Shown here: piece after piece, positions 23,901 through 35,150 of the stretch
Numbering within the stretch: position 1 is the first letter of the stretch
How the letters are laid out: every line of letters starts with the position of its first letter
Source: Emydura subglobosa
Taxonomy: Eukaryota; Chordata; Testudines; Chelidae
Reading direction: 5' to 3'
DNA length: 64,000 nt
NCBI GenBank assembly: GCA_007922225.1
Contig: ML679961.1
Location: 6,493,702 to 6,557,701 of the forward strand
Position numbers and translations under genes: made by a program
The notes under the pieces: model-generated
What the model was told of the DNA's origin: nothing
The model's database searches: none
What the model saw: the letters and a program-made list of their open reading frames with translations, nothing else

Positions 23901-25289
23901 GGTGATGACTGGGATGGGGGCGGGGCGGAGGAGGTGACAATCTACTCCAAGCCCCCCAAGGGCATCAAGCCCAAGGGGCGAGGAGTTGTTGGGGGCAGCA
24001 CAAGGAGGCGCGTCACGAAGGTGCGTGGCTGGAGTTCGAGAAGGGACCATTGGAGCCGGATATTAGAAGCAGCTTGCTGACGGCAGCCAGATGGAGTCTG
24101 CTGGCAATCACCTCCCAGGGAAAGGGGCGGGGGGGAGCCCCGGGGTTGGAACAAGTAAATGTCCTGACGGGAAGAATGCTGCATGGGCTGGGAAGGGCCT
24201 TGACGATCGAAGAGGCTTTTCCCGCTGTCTTGTCAGGGCCTATGGAAGTTGTTCAGGAGACTCCAGCCCAGAGATTCACATTGGGCAGCCCGACCCGGCC
24301 CCCTTCGCTCACAGCACCGGCCCCCTTCACTGTGACACAGCAACTGCAGTGCAAACGCCTTCCCTCCCTCTCATTCATGCTGGACCGTCAGCTCCCTGCC
24401 CAAATACGCCTCGTAAACAGCTTCGTGTAAGAGGCACCCCTCCCCTGTCACATGAGCTCAATTAGCAGCCGGGCGGCCTAGTCATCTGTTCATCTCCTTT
24501 CCAATTGCTGGGACGCGGAATCTGAAATAGACGCGTCAGGAAGCAACTAGGACACACAAAAATGTGTTTCAGGGTAACTTGTTCTCTCTCTCAGCCCACT
24601 GCCAAGCCATCCCCCCGCACAGCTGTCATGTGCTTGTGGGATATCATGGGCAGCAGCAGCATAGTGGAAGCAAGTTTAACAGCGCAGCGGATCTCTTGCC
24701 TTTTCCCCTCTGCCCAGTGCTTCCTGATCACTAAGGAAAAGCAAGAAAGTAAAGAAGATCTCTCTGTGCCAAGCGAGCCAGGGGGAGCTCCCCGTGCAAT
24801 GACGACACAGGAGTTATTAGGCACTCAAAGAATGCGTCTTATTTCCAACATGTTGCATACACCTGGTCCTACCTGAAGAAGTACAAGTTAACCGCTGGCA
24901 CTTGCCCTTCGTGGGAGAAATAGCAGACGGTGAATGCAGGGGAAGGCGCGACACTCATTTCCTGCAGCGCCATGCACATTTTAGATCTGGCTTAGCTTGC
25001 TAGGGTTATTATTTCTATGAGCAGTGAGGAATAGGGCTAACGGCATTAGACAGTCTAAGATGCACACGAAAGCTGTTTGCAAAACTCTGCTCTAAACTGA
25101 GTGAATTCTTCCCAGGTCTGTATGTTGCTTTCACTATCTAGACAACTTCTCCATGTACGTCACAGGTCAATAATCTAGATACCATCTGACTGCTGCATCA
25201 TTGAGGGTACTAAGAGGTTGCAGTCCACTCTCCAATCTTCTAACTGTGCACTCCTCCACCACCCGTACAACCGTCTGTATCGCTACCCC
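20901..25289. other. Intergenic, no gene recognised
   Basis: GC-rich in 22-24.5 kb, with frames up to 163 codons (23208-23699) on several overlapping tracks; none shows a known domain. A SINE tail lies at 21770-21860. Confidence 0.45.
21770..21860 (+). repeat. SINE tail-type repeat
   Basis: TTGTACAGCACCTGGCACAT and GGGGCCCCAGTCCATCACAA match the tail part of the tRNA SINE family. Confidence 0.65.
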
Positions 25290-25655
25290 GCAGCCACACT
25301 GCGAAGACAGGGCTAAGCCAAACTTCTGCATTGGGATCTGCTGGGCCGAGACTCAGACCATGTCATCACTGACGGCGGCGAATTTGCACTATCGGATTGA
25401 TTTCTCTGGATCGACTGAATGGTCAGTGAAGACCCGCTCAGTCAATCCAGAAATCGACGTATTAAGACCACCTTCTCAAGTGGCGTAGCACTGCGTCGAC
25501 GAGAACACGGTTCCCATCGGCGCAGTGCAGTGAAGATGGCGCGCAGAACAGAAGCAGAGAAGTTGACAGGAGTTACGCAAGTTTTTTGCATAGCTTGCGT
25601 AACTCCAGTCAACTGCCGCCGAATCCCAGAGGTAAGTGTAGACAAGCCCTCATTG
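25290..25655. mobile_element. MITE-like repeat with internal hairpin (copy 2)
   Basis: Ends at about 25655 in GTGTAGACAAGCCCT. The internal hairpin has 21-base arms (25561-25581 and 25594-25614) with one mismatch, core GGAGTTACGCAAG. GTAGCACTGCGTCGACG at about 25485 matches copy 1. The left part differs from copy 1 and the left edge is unclear. Confidence 0.65.
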
Positions 25656-26649
25656 ACAGAGACTGCGGCAGGCAAAGGTCACCCTAAAGCCCATTTTACA
25701 CAGATTCCTCTTGCCTTTGCAGATAAGAGACAGTGAAGGATCTCCCAGCTTCGCCATTTACCTAAAAAAAAAAAAAAACCAGCCACAAAAAACAAGCAAA
25801 CAGAAAGTAGCAACATTCGTCTGGACAATGGCTACCTTTCACCTCTGCCAAAGATTTCTCATTTGGTCCAGGGTGGAAGATCACCAGTGTTTCCAATGGA
25901 AACCTGTCTTCTGGCACTTCACAATCTGGCCCTAACTTAGTGAATTTTCTTGAAAATTTCCACTTTTGCATCTGACAGTTCTTGATTGAAAAAATATTTT
26001 TTTTTTCACCCAAGCGTCTATTTAATGGAAGAAAAGTCCATTTCTGCCATCAGATTTTCTGTCCTCCCTGACAGTCATCCCTAGATGGTGTTGGCTGAGG
26101 AGCTGGGAGTTGCTTTCAGACAGATAGCCTAAAATTAAAATCATTTCATGAGCCAGGCGGAATATCACACCACAGCCCTCATTCGTCGCTACAGTTTGTC
26201 AATGCGCTTTTGTTGCAGAGAGTAAAATGCATTCACAGTTTTGCATTGGTAACTACTCAGCTAGCGATCCTCAGTAGCAAACTGCTTACAAGACTTCACC
26301 ATCCATCTGTCGGCGTCAGTATGATAGTTTCCCAGCCGGGACTCCATACATAGCACAGACATATCAACTCAGCCTTGGCATTCAATGTTCTCCCTTTCTA
26401 GCTAGGCACATAAGCAGTATAGGATGCCATCCTCATGGCAGATGCCTCGCTGTCACAGACACACTGCACACAAGCAGCTTGCGCTTTCAGTATACCTTGC
26501 GTCATCCTTTTGCAAGTTCCCCTCTATTCTTCTGCTTAAATTGCTCGGGCTCCCCTTCCTGTTGAAAAGCAAACCAACCAAACCATGGGCTCTTCATTCA
26601 ATTGGCCTGGATTTGTCAAATGTGTCTTGTCCTCCCATTAAAAAGACGC
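25656..26649. other. Intergenic, no gene recognised
   Basis: Includes an A run at 25764-25779. Confidence 0.45.
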
Positions 26650-26910
26650 TATAATGATCTGGCAGTTAAGGCAGTGAGCAGGGTACTCAGGAGATGTGCG
26701 CTCAATTGCCAGCTGTCACAGCCCCTCTGCGTGACTTTTGGCCTAGTCACTCAATGTACTTTGTGCCTCAGTCCTCCACTTGTAAAATGGGGATAATACT
26801 TCCTTTCCCCCACCTTTTGTCTGTTTAGATTGGAAGCTCTTTGGGGCAGGGACTGCCTCTTGCTATGTCTTTGTACAGCACCTAGCACAATGGGACGCTG
26901 AACTGGGCTG
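26650..26910 (+). mobile_element. tRNA-derived SINE with full tail
   Basis: GGGTACTCAGGAGATGTGCG (head), CTCCACTTGTAAAATGGGGA (body), AGCTCTTTGGGGCAGGGACT and TGTACAGCACCTAGCACAAT (tail). It shows the complete arrangement of this family. Confidence 0.85.
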
Positions 26911-29067
26911 GAGCTTGTGGGTGGGACCTTAACCCAAGTTCTATCAATAGTAAACAGTATCCTTGCAGCATGATGCTAAACTACCTGGCTGACGTGATGC
27001 TACACTAGCTCCTGTTTACCCCAGCCCTGGCACCAAGGCTAAAATCAGAATTCCCAGCACTCGATCTTCATTTGTGGGTCTGCAGGCAAGACCGTCTCTG
27101 CTGAAAGCAAATGCCAGAGGTCCATAAAAATGAGCAGGCTCACTTCATGGCATGGCGCGAGAGAGCCGTTTCTCAGGCTGACCAAAGTGAAGCCGGTCGA
27201 ATGAGCTTGGCAATGGTGCCTGAGACCATCCACTTCCCACACAGGGGCCTGGGATGACCTTCCTTATAATTACACACGTTTATAAAGAGCCCATCCCCAC
27301 AGTGTATGGATGCACTGTATGTGATTTAGCATGAGAGCAAATAGCATGTCCTAGCCAAGACAGCAAGTACACTGCAATCTGTAGCGTCTCTGGGACACAC
27401 CCCTCTATTAAAAGATAAGACTGTGACTGTATCAGCTCCAGATTACTCAGTAAGGCCCTCTGGCTACTGGCAAATTGTCAGCTGAATGCCATTCCCAAGT
27501 CCTTGCTGTACTGATCTAGCCAGGACAGCCTAAACCAGCATCACTGACCAACAGAGGTCATAAATCAGGGCAGGTCAGCACCTCCCAGGTTTGTATTTAG
27601 TTCTGATCTTTAAACAGTGAAGGAAATTGATTTTACCATTTGGACCTTACAGGAGAGAGAGAAACGCTCTTCGGAAGTTAATCAAAGTTAAGAGGCAGGT
27701 AGGAAAAGACAAAAGAGATCAAGATTGAGACAGTAATGGGTGATTTTCTTCTACTAGAGCGGGAATCTATGCCATGGGAAAATGGCTGTAGCTATTACAG
27801 AGCAAGCATGAAAGTCACTCCGGTGTTTAATTAATTAGGCTAACCATATATGAGCAGCAGAGAATCAGCATTCATATTCTAGCTGTGCAGTTAATGGGTG
27901 GGGTGGTGCTCCAATTATCTGAACCTGTGATTATTTGCATTTGAATCTAAGCCCCATCACAGCACATAAAATTGTGTACTATGCACTTTGTCAGCCTGCT
28001 TCAAGCCAGATGAGTCAGAGATTTAATTCAACAATTAGAACCACCAGCTCAGCAGGCCCAGCCATGGCATGGGGCTGCTTCCCTGCTTACCTCCTGGGAA
28101 AGTTCCCTTTCCTTGCGTGGCATTTCCCATGATTTACTATTTGCGGCGTGGCAGAGCCTAGACGCCCCAGTGGGGGATACTGGCCCCCTAGTTCCGGGCA
28201 CGGTACAAACACATGATGAAGAGATGGTCCCTGCCCCTAAGAACTTGCCGTCTAAGTAGTGCTAATTTGCATCCCAGTGACTGAAGCATTCCCCAAACAC
28301 AGCGTGGGAGGGTTAGAACAGGTGCCAGGAACACCCAAGTTCACAAACAAAGGCAACCCTCCTCCCCCACAGAGAAGAGGGGGCTGAGAGGCCAGGAATG
28401 GCCAGGCCAGGAGGTAAGACAGAGAGAGGGGATGGTCCTGAGGCAGGGCAGGAGAGGAACAGTTACGCCGGATGGGGGCCCATTTCGTTTCAGGTAGCGC
28501 AGCAGAGCCTCAAGTCATCTCATCACCAATTGACCAATCAGTGACATCCGTCTTTCAGAGTCTTACCCTGGTGACAGACATGGGATAGCCGAGCCCCGAC
28601 ATGGAGACTTAAACGAGGCAATGCATCCCGGTGGGGGCCGCCCAAGACTAACATGACGAAGGTGCCCTAAATCATCAAGTGGCACCGTGCCTAGAACACA
28701 TCCGGGCTTTTTAAAACAGGCCAGCCTGAGATCGAACACCAGTGGCTGCAGTGACATGGCTGGGAGGCGCACGTCTTACGAAACCAGCTAACGGAGGCCA
28801 CGAGCAGGGCGACGTTTGCTCAGGGCATTAGGGTGCCTGGTGTCATGGCCTGGCTAGCATGTTTCGCAGCCCCACCGGTCTGGTCAGAGCAAGTGCTGCT
28901 CAGCAATTTAATTCAGTCCGTGACGACATGTCGACTTCAGCCTCTCCACTCCACTGCCAAAGCTGTATTTCAAACCCTAAGCTAGATCTCTATGCACACA
29001 GCCTCCCGAAGAACAAGGGCAGCACCCTGCTCACCTCACTTTGCACCTGCATGAGCTCAGTGTTCAA
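26911..29067. other. Intergenic, one repeat tail only
   Basis: Apart from the reversed SINE tail at 28130-28260, nothing is recognised. Confidence 0.45.
28130..28260 (-). repeat. SINE tail-type repeat, reversed
   Basis: CACGGTACAAACACATGATG and GGTCCCTGCCCCTAAGAACT are the reverse of the TGTACAGCACCTAGCAC and CTTTGGGGCAGGGAC tail words. Confidence 0.7.
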
Positions 29068-29075
29068 CTCTCGAG

Positions 29076-29226
29076 CCATGGTTCTCAACCATTGTGGGCC
29101 GCATTTGCAGCTCTCTGTGTGTTACGTGGGCCGCAGCCACACGATATATATACTTCCTGTACAGCCCTGAGGATGTCACATGGGCCGCAGCTGTATGCTG
29201 ATTGGGCCGCGGGTTGAGACCCACCG
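29076..29226. mobile_element. Small hAT-type MITE (151 bp) with imperfect 8-bp duplication
   Basis: The ends read CCATGGTTCTCAACC on the left and, on the minus strand, CGGTGGGTCTCAACC on the right. This resembles the CAGNGGTTCTCAACC termini of vertebrate hAT elements. The flanks CTCTCGAG (29068-29075) and CTCTAGAG (29227-29234) match at 7 of 8 bases. GGGCCGC repeats occur inside. Too short to code. Confidence 0.85.
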
Positions 29227-29354
29227 CTCTAGAGCTTAGTGAAATTCAAATCGCTTGTACAACCATGCAGCCCTCCTTCAAACACGGCTTGCCTGAGAAT
29301 GCAGTGCCAGTTATCATCCGCCACGCAGACTACCCACCCGTCACGCACCATAGT

Positions 29355-29470
29355 TAGCTGTGTGGCTAGGGCCCGGGAACCAGGGACCAGGAACCCCTAT
29401 GTTTTAATTCTGGCTCTGCCACTCAATCACCACTCAAGTCTCAACCTCCCTGTGTCCCAGGGAACATCTA
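29355..29470 (+). mobile_element. tRNA-derived SINE fragment
   Basis: GGGCCCGGGAACCAGGGACC and TTCTGGCTCTGCCACTCAAT resemble the worn head of the SINE. It ends at the C-rich run near 29490. Confidence 0.5.
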
Positions 29471-29544
29471 CATAGTAAAAAATAACAACCCCCCACCCCC
29501 CCCCAAAAACCCCACGACAGCAAGAACCTTCCCTCCTTGTAGGG

Positions 29545-29695
29545 TCCTGGGCTCCAGCCCAAGCATCTACTCTGCAATTAAAGCTGGCGTAGGCCAGCTG
29601 CAGGTTTTTAATTGCAGTGAAGACACAGCCTGAGACTCACTGCCACAGGTCTCCATTTTTTTTTTTTTTTTTTGGCAGTGTAGACGTCTCCTCTA
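29545..29695 (+). mobile_element. Harbinger-type MITE fragment
   Basis: Contains GCATCTACTCTGCAATTAAA near 29563 and GGCAGTGTAGACGTCTCC near 29678, the same words as the MITEs at 47880 and 55870. An 18-base T run lies inside. The ends are not resolved. Confidence 0.5.
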
Positions 29696-30864
29696 CCATC
29701 GATGAGGTAGGGATAAGAGTCCGCACATCCCTCACGGGGCGCTTGTGGGTTTAATTGATGTTTGAAGAGTACAGGGAGAGTAAAGAGCTGTTGGGGTGCT
29801 AGGTATTATTGTTTACATCAGGCTGTTTGTAAGTAACAAAACAGAAAGGACAGGAAGGGCGCTCTCTAGTGGAGGCCAGAAAAAAAATGCATGAAATCAA
29901 CCCCCTTCCCAAGAATACTGGCATTCGAGGATAGCCTCTCCGTTGTGCAGCTGAGCATTCACACACACGCCTCTCTTCCCCGGACACATTCCTGAGCTGA
30001 TGGATCCTGGTGCACTCATCCTTAGTTTGCAATAGCCAGAGTCACCAAGTAGCCTTTGGAGACTCTTTATTTCCATTTTGTAGGTATTTTAAAAAAAAAT
30101 TTAAACTTAAGTTAATGCAACTTCCCTCCCCCCCTAGTCCCGATGCAACCCTACGGTTGCACAGCTAAGCACTGAAAAGCAGGGCAAGGCGCTTTTCCTT
30201 CCCAGAGTACACTTGTGAGCCCCGAGCCGAACAGTGGAATGACCATAGCTACTTGGATAAAGACCGAGGCTTTGCTCCTTGGAATGGATGGACTATGGGC
30301 AAACAGGGCAGGGCCTTATGGAAAAACCTTCAGATATAAACATGGAGAAGAACCCCACTGTCAGACCAGCAGGCACCTTGGGAGCAGCCCTCAGACACAT
30401 CCCCTAGGTTAGGAACTGTGACCACGCTGTACGGTTGTGGCCTTGACTTGTTACAGTTTGACCGTATCTTTGTTTCCTTTCTTTGGGCAGCAGAAAGTGG
30501 CTTGAATGGAAGAAGGTGAACAAGATTTTCAGAAGTGGCTAGTGATCCAATTTCTGGTGGCTCAGTTTGAGATGCCTTAGAGGGACCTGATTTTCAAGAG
30601 ATGGGTGCTCAGGACATTTCTGAAAATGAGACCCCATTCAAAGTGTCTCAAGCCAGACCTCTAGCCACGTCTGAAACTCATGGTCTATGCATATTCACTT
30701 TACCAAGGTCCAAGCAAGTAGCAGGAAAATTCAAGTCCTTGTGTTTGCGTGTTTATTATGGGAGACTCTTGCAGTAACAAATAGTTAGTTCTTCATTAGC
30801 AGAGAAGAAAACTTTTTAAAAGGGGAAAGGAGATGATGAAAGTTGAAAGGTGAAAGTTAAGTTA
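29696..30864. other. Intergenic, no gene recognised
   Basis: No family recognised. Confidence 0.45.
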
Positions 30865-31100
30865 CAGGGGGCAGTGGGGCCTAGTGGGTAGTGCACTGGA
30901 CTGGGACTCAGGAGACTTGGACTCTATTCTGGGCTCTGCCACTGGCCTGCTGGATGACCTTGGGCAAGTCATCTGCCTCCCCGTGACTCAGTTTCCCCAT
31001 CTGTAAAACTGAGGTAATGACACTGCCTTCCTTTACGTAGCATTTTCAGATCTACAGATGAAAAAGCATTATAAAAGAGCTGGGTAGCATATCATTATTA
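30865..31100 (+). mobile_element. tRNA-derived SINE, well preserved
   Basis: GTGCACTGGACTGGGACTCA, GGCTCTGCCACTGGCCTGCT, GACCTTGGGCAAGTCATC, CTCAGTTTCCCCATCTGTAA and CAGATCTACAGATGAAAAAG are the consensus words in order. The best copy in the window. Confidence 0.9.
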
Positions 31101-31762
31101 AGTCTGAAGGTACCGACAACAGGCTTCCCCACCCCCACGGGAATGAAAGGCCATTGTGGGGTTAAGCTTTCAAAAATCTTTCAGCAGATTGTTCCTGCCA
31201 AGTATTAAAGGGGGAAGTGAAGGGACTATTCCTCCCACATGTTTTTGCTGTTTGAAGGGGTTAGTTTTAACTCCTTACAGCCAAGAAATTACAGGAAACT
31301 CAGCGGATTAGACACTCTCTCCTTTCCCCTACTACTTCTAAGATAAAGTTAAGTCCCCACAGCAATCATGACTGCATCTCTCACTGCAGGCAATCAGGCC
31401 TTCTTGAAGAAGAAAGCAGTTGACAAAGGACACAGCTTCCACACGCTGCTGCTATAGAAGCAGTGAGACCCTGCAGGAGGTTTTTGATCAAGGGAAGGGA
31501 ATTTGGGGCAAAGGAAAGAAAAATGTAGACAAGCTTATGCAGTGGTTCTCAATGCCGGCGTATTGACATAGTAAGCAACACCTTCATTTTAATGCTGCAC
31601 TTCTAGCTGTTGGAAAGCCAACCACCTCTTCGGCCTGCATACTCAGCGCAGGGCTGGTGAAACTCAATGCTCCATTCTTCACTAGTTAAGATCCTTAGAG
31701 AAAAGAATAAGGTTGTAAATAGGGATTACATGTAGTGTTGAGTTCTCTCTTAAGATTTCAGA
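31101..31762. other. Intergenic; lone hAT-like terminus
   Basis: GCAGTGGTTCTCAATGCC at about 31539 looks like one hAT end, but no partner terminus is visible nearby. Confidence 0.35.
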
Positions 31763-32398
31763 TGCAGGGTATTATTTATGTCTTTGGGCAAGCTCATAGC
31801 GTACAGCCATGAGATCATCGACGGTGATGCAAAGACCGGATCACACATTCGACACAGAACCACACACAAGAATAATCCCAATCGTACTTCTAAGAAACCC
31901 AAAGCACTCAGGACAGGGCTGCTTGTTGCCCACAGACAGACATCCCAGGCAGGTAGAGTCTGAAGCTGCTTCTACCGACGTCAGTGACTATACTGCCAGT
32001 GATGTCAGTGGCGCAGGATCAGGATCTTGAAGTGGGTTTTAGTTTCTTTGGTGAAAAGATCCATCTGCATTTGGAGCTAAATTGTCAGTAAAGGTGACAA
32101 TAAAGATGAATCAGACTGCACATTCAAATTCAAGCAAATAAACCTCTCAGCATTAAATACGAAGAGCATGTTTTAAATATCCGTGCAACAGCCTTTTTGA
32201 AGGACAAACACCCTGGATTCCAAGTTCTTCACCCACCTGCACTTCAGCACTACAAGATTTTTCTGCATTTTAAAAGACTTGTAACAAAGCTGAAAGGTCA
32301 ATGACGACATTTCTTTACAGTGGTCTCCACACCCATAAATACAGAGACCTGTATGCGGCTTTTCATCCTGTTTTATAAATTGTTTTCCAGGAAATAAA
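31763..32398 (+). repeat. Direct duplication, left copy
   Basis: This block aligns over its length with 33829-34470, at roughly two-thirds identity by eye. Shared words are TTTTAGTTTCTTTGG, GGAGCTAAATTGTCAGTAAA, TTTTGAAGGACAAAC, ACTTGTAACAAAGCTGAAA and CTTTCTTTACA. It begins near ATTATTTAT and ends near TTTTATAAATTGTTTTCCAG. No coding capacity. The class is unknown. Confidence 0.85.
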
Positions 32399-33828
32399 CA
32401 AAAATGCTATCATTGATTTACACAAAGTGCATAGACAAATGTGCAACCTGTGGTCATTCTATCTCCCCTTTTTTCAATACATCAGACCTCTTTGGAAATG
32501 TACAACATATAGAATACAAACATAGATTAAAATCTAAGCATACGTAGATGATTTTATAACAGTGTGCGCCCCTAAGCAGTCACTGTGATATTTGCAGAAA
32601 TTCCTCATTCAGGGTAGAGGTAATGCCACAAAGAAAGCAATAAATTGCAAGTTTAAGGGTGTCAGCTGGCTATAAATTAAACAAGCACATATATACCACT
32701 TTTCTGTTCACAAAGGACTTGATCCTCTTTCTAATCAATGTGAGCTTTACCATTGCCTTCAATGGGCGTATGATCAAGCTCTTAATCACAAATGGTCTCT
32801 ATTTCTACAACTCCTTGACGCCCAAGGCAAAAATCCTCACTTCTAACATAAAACTGTATCCATCTAAGATGACAGGCCACAGAAAAAATAAAGTGATAGA
32901 AAAAAAAAACCCCAAATGAGACACTTATCCCCTTGAGATGCCTCTTTACCAATGTCTGTAAAGCACAGTCCCATTATGTTAGTATTTTTTAATACATTCA
33001 CACATGGTTCTGAACTGTTAAATCATGGAATTCGCAAGTTAATTTATTACAGGCAGCCATGTGAGCTGAGTCCAAATTCCAGCCCTTAGCATGTGGAAGA
33101 GAAATCTCTCTCCATTCGTCTTGGCACTTAAAGCAATTGTCAGCTATTTTGTGTACTTTCTCTGTGATTCATCAATGAAAAAAGAATTAAACAGTATGAT
33201 GAAATGTGGCTTTCCTCCTATTTTGTAGTCTGAGATCCCGAAATTCTTCCCCAAAAGGTACATTCCCACCCAACCTGTCACATTTCTGGCATTCACAATT
33301 CACTTAAGCCACAACTATTGTGACAGAAAAGCATCTGGTAAATGATATGGAATAATTTGGACGGCAAGCGTTTTAGTCCGGATCCCTTAGCTGTCATGTG
33401 TGTGGAAATTAAAAGCTCCATTGTGTGCTAAACTGAAAGTTTATGTGCTCTTTTATTTGCGTTAACTAACTGAAAGTGAAAAGGTACATTAACCGTAATA
33501 GCAGAGATTAAACGATATGGCAAAGGATCAGAAATAGGACATGACAAAGCCATTCAAAGTAGCGTCACTAGGAGACAATGCTGGTGTTGCTTGAAAAGGA
33601 ATGTGTGTGTCTGAGCCACCTGCCAGTATACTTTGATCTGCATCCAAATGTGACATATTTGCCATTCCTGAAACATTAGCAATATGTCTCTCAAGGACCG
33701 ATTGCTCACAATCTTAACACCTGCAACCCACTGAACTAGTTTTTCTTCAGTTTTCAGTTATATTGAACAAGTGACAAGCGAGGGAGTTCTGGGAGAGTTT
33801 AAACCAACAGACTGCAGTGAGTTGACCA
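32399..33828. other. Spacer between the two direct copies
   Basis: AT-rich sequence with no open frame of note and no recognised repeat body, apart from a short amniote-repeat-like block near 32712-32790 (CATTGCCTTCAATGGGCGTA). If the flanking copies were LTRs, this would be the interior, but nothing retroviral is visible. Confidence 0.5.
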
Positions 33829-34468
33829 TATTATTTATATCTTTGTTGCGCTCATAGTGTACAATCATTACATGATCAACAATCATCCAAAGACCCAGTC
33901 TAATCTGGAACCATATATTAATCATAGCAGTACTTTCTAATAAAGCTAAAGCAATGAGTGCAGGGCCACTTCTTGTCCACAGATAGCTATCCAGGGGTTA
34001 AAGCGTGATGCTGCTCTCACTGAAGTAGGTGACCACACACCCATTGACATCAGTCGTGCAGGATGTGGTCCTTAAAGATGGGAAGTGAGTTTTAGTTTCT
34101 TTGGAGACATGATTCATCTGCCTTTGGAGCTAAATTGTCAGTAAAGAGCAAACTGACAAACTTTCAAATTAAATATGAATCAGGCTCAGTGTTCAAATTC
34201 AACCAAATAAACCTCTTGGCATTAAATGCTAACACTATTTTTTAAAATATGCATGCACCTGCCATTTTGAAGGACAAACGCCCTGTCCTCCGAGTCCTTC
34301 GCCCACCTGCATTTCAGCGTTACAAAATTTTATCTACATTTTAAAAAACTTGTAACAAAGCTGAAAAGCCATAGTGACCTTTCTTTACATTGGTCTGCAC
34401 ACCCAAAAACACATGGACATACACGGTGTTTTTCACTTATATGCACCCTGTTTTTAAATCATTTTTCA
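33829..34468 (+). repeat. Direct duplication, right copy
   Basis: Partner of 31763-32398, in the same orientation and about 2.07 kb to the right. It begins ATATTATTTATATCTTTG and ends GTTTTTAAATCATTTTTCAG. Next to its right end is a CR1 tail fragment. Neither copy shows TIRs or LTR signals that I can identify. Confidence 0.85.
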
Positions 34469-34469
34469 G

Positions 34470-34520
34470 ACAATCACAGAAATGTAGGAGTGGAAGGAAC
34501 CTCAAGAGATCTAAAAATGT
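34470..34520 (-). mobile_element. CR1 tail fragment
   Basis: ATCACAGAAATGTAGGAGTG and GAAGGAACCTCAAGAGATCT read like the reverse of a CR1 3' end. Very short. Confidence 0.45.
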
Positions 34521-34675
34521 TATCAAAGCTTTACATACAGGGAACAGACCAATGCAAAATCGGTGTCCATTGTTAGTACCCCGTCTAATGACTTTAAAAA
34601 AAAAAATCATGACTGTGAATGGCACAGTATTGAACACCACAGAGTTTGCACAGAATGAACTTTACAAGTCAGTTT

Positions 34676-34765
34676 AGTCAGTTTCAAGGAGGGAATGAAT
34701 TTTACAAATAAATTTAGTCAATACTAACATTACTTGTAAAATTCATTCCCTTTTTGAAATTGACT
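34676..34765. repeat. 32-bp inverted repeat (foldback)
   Basis: Arms 34676-34707 and 34734-34765 are reverse complements with three mismatches around a 26-base loop. Core: GGGAATGAATTTTACAA. Confidence 0.8.
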
Positions 34766-35029
34766 AGCTAAGGCAATTTTTGATATTAAAGATTTTTTCC
34801 TTTTTAAAATAAAATACTTAAATATTTAAAATATTTATTCTGGACATTTCCAGGATTTCCCTGCCCTCTGTGAAATCTTGATTTACGCAGGACCCTATTC
34901 ATTATAGCTTCCCTTTGTTTCAACATACCAGACCTGTAGAAACAGAAACAAAGACACATGCCCACAAGTGTTTACAATCCCCAAATTAGCCAATAATTGA
35001 TTTTAAAATCCATGTTTTTCAATTGTAGT

Positions 35030-35150
35030 TTAATGGGGCCCAGGGGCCTCAATCGGGGAACAAGACCCCATTGTGCTAGAAATTGTACAAACGTAATAAA
35101 AATAATGTCCCTGCTCCCAAAAATTTACCATCAAAGATGAGAGAGAACAA
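35030..35150 (-). repeat. SINE tail-type repeat, reversed
   Basis: GACCCCATTGTGCTAGAAAT, TGTACAAACGTAATAAAAAT and TGTCCCTGCTCCCAAAAATT are the same words as at 28130-28260. Confidence 0.7.

Noticed and set aside
22708..23937. Frames of 140-163 codons in the GC-rich 22-24.5 kb region
   Set aside because: No family resemblance, several overlapping frames, no splice-site pattern that would join them.
31537..31560. A complete hAT element at CAGTGGTTCTCAATGCC
   Set aside because: Only one terminus is visible; no partner terminus or target duplication found nearby.
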